A DNA stretch of 17,750 nt, taken from NCBI GenBank assembly GCA_958421655.1, contig CATZMG010000048.1:1-17750 (forward strand), read 5' to 3'. The notes under the pieces are model-generated. The model did no database searches. It was not told the origin of the DNA and was given only the letters and a program-made list of their open reading frames with translations. This document shows positions 14,990-17,750 of the stretch, piece after piece; within the stretch, counting starts at the first letter, position 1, and each line of letters starts with the position of its first letter. Position numbers and translations under genes: made by a program. The stretch comes from an uncultured Collinsella sp. (GTDB taxonomy: Bacteria; Actinomycetota; Coriobacteriia; Coriobacteriales; Coriobacteriaceae).

Positions 14990-16399
14990 ATGGCCGGTAA
15001 CATGCAGGACAACTTTGACGAGAACGGCAACCCCATCCGTTGCTCCTTCTGCGGAAAAGAGCAGGGGCAGGTTCGCCGCCTTGTAAAGGGTCCGACCAAC
15101 ATCTTTATCTGCGACGAGTGCGTTGCCGCCTGCTCTGAGATTTTGGAGGAGTCGCTGGCTTCGGACTTTATGGACGCTGCCCGCAACGGCAAGCTGCCGG
15201 GCTTCCTCAACGACCACGGTCAGACTGCATCTCAGCCCGCCGTGGACCCCGAGGCCGAGGGCTTTGAGCTCGAGGACGACGCCCGTCAGGTCATTACGCA
15301 TGTGCCGACGCCGCACGAGATTTATGACGAGCTTTCGGCCTATGTCATGGGCCAGGAAGACGCCAAGCGCGCCATGTCGGTTGCCGTGTACAACCATTAC
15401 CGCCGCGTGATCGAGGGCGGCGCTGCCCTTTCGGCCTTTGACGATGGCTTGGATTCGCAGCTCGACGATGATATGGACGAGGTGGAGCTCGCCAAGTCCA
15501 ACATTTTGCTGCTTGGTCCCACCGGTACCGGTAAGACGCTTCTGGCGCAGACGCTCGCGCGCATCCTCGAGGTGCCGTTTGCCATCGCCGACGCCACCGC
15601 GCTCACCGAGGCCGGTTACGTGGGCGAGGACGTGGAGAACATCCTGCTCAAGCTCATCAATGCCGCCGATGGCGATATTGAGCGCGCGCAGGTTGGCATT
15701 ATCTACGTGGACGAGATCGACAAAATCGCCCGCAAGGCCGAGAACCTCTCCATCACCCGCGACGTTTCGGGCGAGGGAGTTCAGCAGGCGCTGCTTAAGA
15801 TCCTTGAGGGCACGGTGGCAAGCGTTCCGCCCACCGGCGGCCGCAAGCATCCCCAGCAGGAGCTGCTGCAGATCGACACGACCAATATCCTGTTTATCTG
15901 CGGTGGTGCCTTTGTGGGTCTGGACAAGATCATCGCCGATCGTGTGGGGAACAAGGGCGTGGGCTTTAACTCCGAGATCGCCGGCCCCACCTCGGTCGAC
16001 GAGAACGACCTGCTGCGTCAGGTGCTCCCGCAGGACCTCAACGCCTTTGGCATGATTCCCGAGTTTGTGGGACGTACGCCCGTCGTCACCCAGACGCAGG
16101 CGCTCGACGAGGACGACCTGGTGTCGATCCTGACCGAGCCCAAGAACGCTGTGGTGCGTCAGTACTGCAAGATGTTCCAGCTCGAGGATGTTGAGCTTGA
16201 GTTTGAGGATGCCGCCCTGCACGAGATCGCCCGCATGGCGCTCGCCCGCAAGACCGGCGCCCGCGGCCTGCGCTCTATCTGCGAGGACGTGCTGCAGCAG
16301 ACGATGTTCGACCTCCCCAGCGAGGAGGGCGTCACCAAGGTCATCGTGACCGAAGCCTCCGTAAAGGGCGAAGAGCAGCCTCAGCGCATCTACGGCTAA
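14990..16399 (+). CDS. clpX: ATP-dependent Clp protease ATP-binding subunit ClpX
   Basis: Hexameric AAA+ unfoldase that recognises substrates and threads them into ClpP. It is 469 aa (E. coli 424). The extra length lies mainly in the linker after the zinc domain and in an acidic insert near residues 150-165 (DDGLDSQLDDDMDEVE). The N-terminal C4 zinc finger uses C18, C21, C41 and C44. Walker A is GPTGTGKT (176-183), the pore loop is GYVG (209-212), Walker B ends in D241-E242, the RKH loop is R285-H287, and the ClpP-docking IGF-type loop is V324-G-F326. AAGGA (14977-14981) is 8 nt before ATG 14990. It follows clpP by 1 nt and ends at a strong terminator. Confidence 0.97.
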   Translation: MAGNMQDNFDENGNPIRCSFCGKEQGQVRRLVKGPTNIFICDECVAACSEILEESLASDFMDAARNGKLPGFLNDHGQTASQPAVDPEAEGFELEDDARQVITHVPTPHEIYDELSAYVMGQEDAKRAMSVAVYNHYRRVIEGGAALSAFDDGLDSQLDDDMDEVELAKSNILLLGPTGTGKTLLAQTLARILEVPFAIADATALTEAGYVGEDVENILLKLINAADGDIERAQVGIIYVDEIDKIARKAENLSITRDVSGEGVQQALLKILEGTVASVPPTGGRKHPQQELLQIDTTNILFICGGAFVGLDKIIADRVGNKGVGFNSEIAGPTSVDENDLLRQVLPQDLNAFGMIPEFVGRTPVVTQTQALDEDDLVSILTEPKNAVVRQYCKMFQLEDVELEFEDAALHEIARMALARKTGARGLRSICEDVLQQTMFDLPSEEGVTKVIVTEASVKGEEQPQRIYG

Positions 16400-16420
16400 A
16401 CCAGCCTAAAACGTGTTTGC

Positions 16421-16460
16421 AAATAGCCTCTGACCATCCGCGGTCGGAGGCTATTTTATA
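16421..16460 (+). terminator. Rho-independent terminator of clpPX
   Basis: A 15-nt arm AAATAGCCTCTGACC (16421-16435) pairs with GGTCGGAGGCTATTT (16442-16456), all positions paired with one T-G, around a 6-nt loop. The TTT end continues into an AT-rich tail. A-run and T-run on opposite sides would let it work on both strands. Confidence 0.9.
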
Positions 16461-16485
16461 TATACGCAATAACCCCAACTACCTG

Positions 16486-16494
16486 TGCTATTCT
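16486..16494 (+). promoter_or_regulatory. Putative extended -10 promoter of valS
   Basis: TGCTATTCT carries the TGn extension and a TATTCT -10 box; no clear -35. Transcription would start near 16501, giving a leader of about 185 nt that contains the large inverted repeat at 16551-16666. Confidence 0.45.
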
Positions 16495-16550
16495 GTGTGT
16501 TTGTTTAAGTCTCGGCAAAGTCATATCAGACTGAAGTAATCGATACCTAA

Positions 16551-16666
16551 GGGGAGAAATGTAGGCCCGATTTTCGTAGATTCCGCACGAGCCGAAGACC
16601 ACTTAATGTGGTCTTCGAGCGAGCCCAGGACCTGACCGAGCGAAAATCGGGCCTACATTCCTCCCC
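16551..16666 (+). promoter_or_regulatory. Large two-tier inverted repeat in the valS leader (candidate cis-regulatory RNA)
   Basis: Positions 16551-16576 pair with 16641-16666, 25 of 26 positions, the one mismatch being A16557/C16660. Inside, CGAAGACCAC (16593-16602) and GTGGTCTTCG (16608-16617) form a perfect 10-bp hairpin with loop TTAAT. Linkers are 16 nt on the left and 23 nt on the right. The outer edge GGGGAG (16551-16556) pairs CTCCCC (16661-16666). That CTCCC could instead pair with GGGAG (16676-16680), the valS Shine-Dalgarno. It may be a translational switch or an inserted palindromic element; no known family is recognised. Confidence 0.65.
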
Positions 16667-16686
16667 GGCGGGACAGGGAGAGATAT

Positions 16687-17750
16687 ATGGAAGAAATGCC
16701 CAAGAACTACGATCCGTCGACTAACGAGCCGGCGATCCTGCAGAAGTGGCTCGACGGCGGTTACTACAAGCGCCGCGAGGGCGTGGGCGATTGCACCGTC
16801 ACCATTCCGCCTCCCAACGTGACCGGCAAGCTCCACATGGGTCACGCCACCGACGACTCCATCCAGGACGCCATCATCCGTATGGCCCGCATGCGCGGCA
16901 AGTCCACACGCTGGGTGCTGGGCACCGACCACGCCGGTATCGCTACGCAGACCAAGGTCGACAAGAAGCTCAAGAGCGAGGGCATTAGCCGCCTGGAGAT
17001 CGGTCGTGACAAGTTTGTCGACGCCTGCTGGGACTGGACCCACGAGTACGGCGGCATCATCGTCGAGCAGATCAAGCGCATGGGCTGCTCCGTCGACTTC
17101 GACAACGAGCGCTTTACCATGGACGAGGACTACGCCCAGGCCGTGCGCAAGGTCTTCTGCGACTGGTACCACGACGGCCTGATCTATCGCGGCAAGCGCA
17201 TCGTCAACTGGTGCCCCAACTGCACCACCGCTATCTCGGACGACGAGGCCGAGTACAAGGACGAGAAGGGCCACCTGTGGCACCTGCGCTACCCGCTGAC
17301 CGAGCCGGTCAACGGCCAGGACTACATCGTCGTCGCCACTACGCGCCCCGAGACCATGCTCGGCGACACGGGCGTTGCCGTTTCCCCGAAGGATCCCGAG
17401 AAGGCCGCCTTCGTGGGTAAGACCGTCAAGCTCCCCATCGTCGACCGCGAGATCCCCATTTTTGAGGATTGGCACGTCGACGCCAACTTCGGTTCCGGCT
17501 TTGTTAAGGTCACGCCTGCTCACGACCCCAACGACTACGCCATGGGTCAGGCCCACGACCTGCCGCAGATCAACATCTTTGACGAGCACGCGGTGGTCGT
17601 CGAGGGCTATGGCGAGTTCACCGGCATGAACCGCGACGAGTGCCGCGAGGCCGTCATCAAGTGGTTCGAGGAGCACGACCTGCTCGATCACGTCGAGGAC
17701 CTCGATCACTCCGTTATGCACTGCTACCGTTGCGACGCCGCCCTGGAGCC
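16687..17750 (+). CDS. valS: Valyl-tRNA synthetase, N-terminal part (runs off the window)
   Basis: Class I synthetase that charges tRNA-Val with valine and edits mischarged threonine. The first 354 codons of an expected 870-900 are present and the frame is open to the last base. The N-terminal MPKNYDPSTNEPAILQKW is typical of ValRS. PPPNVTG (41-47) and the HIGH-type motif HMGH (50-53) mark the catalytic domain, followed by LGTDHAGIATQ. The editing (CP1) domain begins near residue 200, with NWCPNC upstream and the editing motif TTRPETMLGDTGV around residue 219. The KMSKS motif lies beyond the window. AGGGAG (16675-16680) is 6 nt before ATG 16687. A long structured leader precedes it. Confidence 0.97.
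   Translation, partial: MEEMPKNYDPSTNEPAILQKWLDGGYYKRREGVGDCTVTIPPPNVTGKLHMGHATDDSIQDAIIRMARMRGKSTRWVLGTDHAGIATQTKVDKKLKSEGISRLEIGRDKFVDACWDWTHEYGGIIVEQIKRMGCSVDFDNERFTMDEDYAQAVRKVFCDWYHDGLIYRGKRIVNWCPNCTTAISDDEAEYKDEKGHLWHLRYPLTEPVNGQDYIVVATTRPETMLGDTGVAVSPKDPEKAAFVGKTVKLPIVDREIPIFEDWHVDANFGSGFVKVTPAHDPNDYAMGQAHDLPQINIFDEHAVVVEGYGEFTGMNRDECREAVIKWFEEHDLLDHVEDLDHSVMHCYRCDAALE

Noticed and set aside
16501..16686. T-box riboswitch in the valS leader
   Set aside because: No GGGTGGNACCGCG-type T-box sequence is present. The only TGGT (16609-16612) is buried in a perfect 10-bp hairpin arm, and no transcription terminator lies between it and valS.
1..17750. CRISPR array, insertion sequence, prophage or integrase
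   Set aside because: No regularly spaced direct repeats, transposase or phage proteins are seen, and base composition is even throughout the coding parts.

Overview
The window is GC-rich, with every gene on the + strand. It looks like the chromosome of a gut Coriobacteriia, most likely Collinsella. That guess rests on the tig-clpP-clpX-valS order, the anaerobic Mo/Se gene content, the codon bias and the general look of the proteins; no database search was possible. There are no phage genes, transposases or CRISPR arrays.

Region 1 (1-7130) is a molybdenum and selenium block. It opens with a cytoplasmic-looking DMSO-reductase-family molybdoenzyme that uses Cys, not selenocysteine, as its Mo ligand. 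It is followed by selA and selB (overlapping by ATGA), then tRNA-Sec (selC, 5785-5881) with its own promoter and terminator, then mobA and a small Cys-rich DUF3343 protein. All Sec-specific decoding parts except SelD are here, beside a gene that finishes the molybdopterin dinucleotide cofactor. This fits supply of Sec- and Moco-dependent enzymes encoded elsewhere.

Region 2 (7130-12650) holds gdhA (hexameric glutamate dehydrogenase) as a single transcription unit with a clear terminator. A two-gene molybdenum hydroxylase operon follows: an FAD subunit, then a fused 2Fe-2S/molybdopterin subunit of the E. coli YgfM/XdhD type. It ends in a strong GC-rich terminator. The enzyme probably acts on purines and would also need Moco.

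Region 3 (12650-17750) is housekeeping: tRNA-Leu(UAG), trigger factor, clpP-clpX (1-nt gap), and the first 354 codons of valS, which runs off the window. Together tig, clpP and clpX cover nascent-chain folding and proteolysis.

The most interesting unexplained structure is the valS leader (16551-16666). It has a 26-position stem with one mismatch that encloses a perfect 10-bp hairpin. The 3' edge of the long stem is CTCCCC, which could alternatively pair with the valS Shine-Dalgarno, so it looks like a translational switch or an inserted palindromic element. Two other long intergenic hairpins (5661-5727 and 7083-7126) look like dispersed repeats. A palindrome sits inside the spacer of the putative selA promoter.
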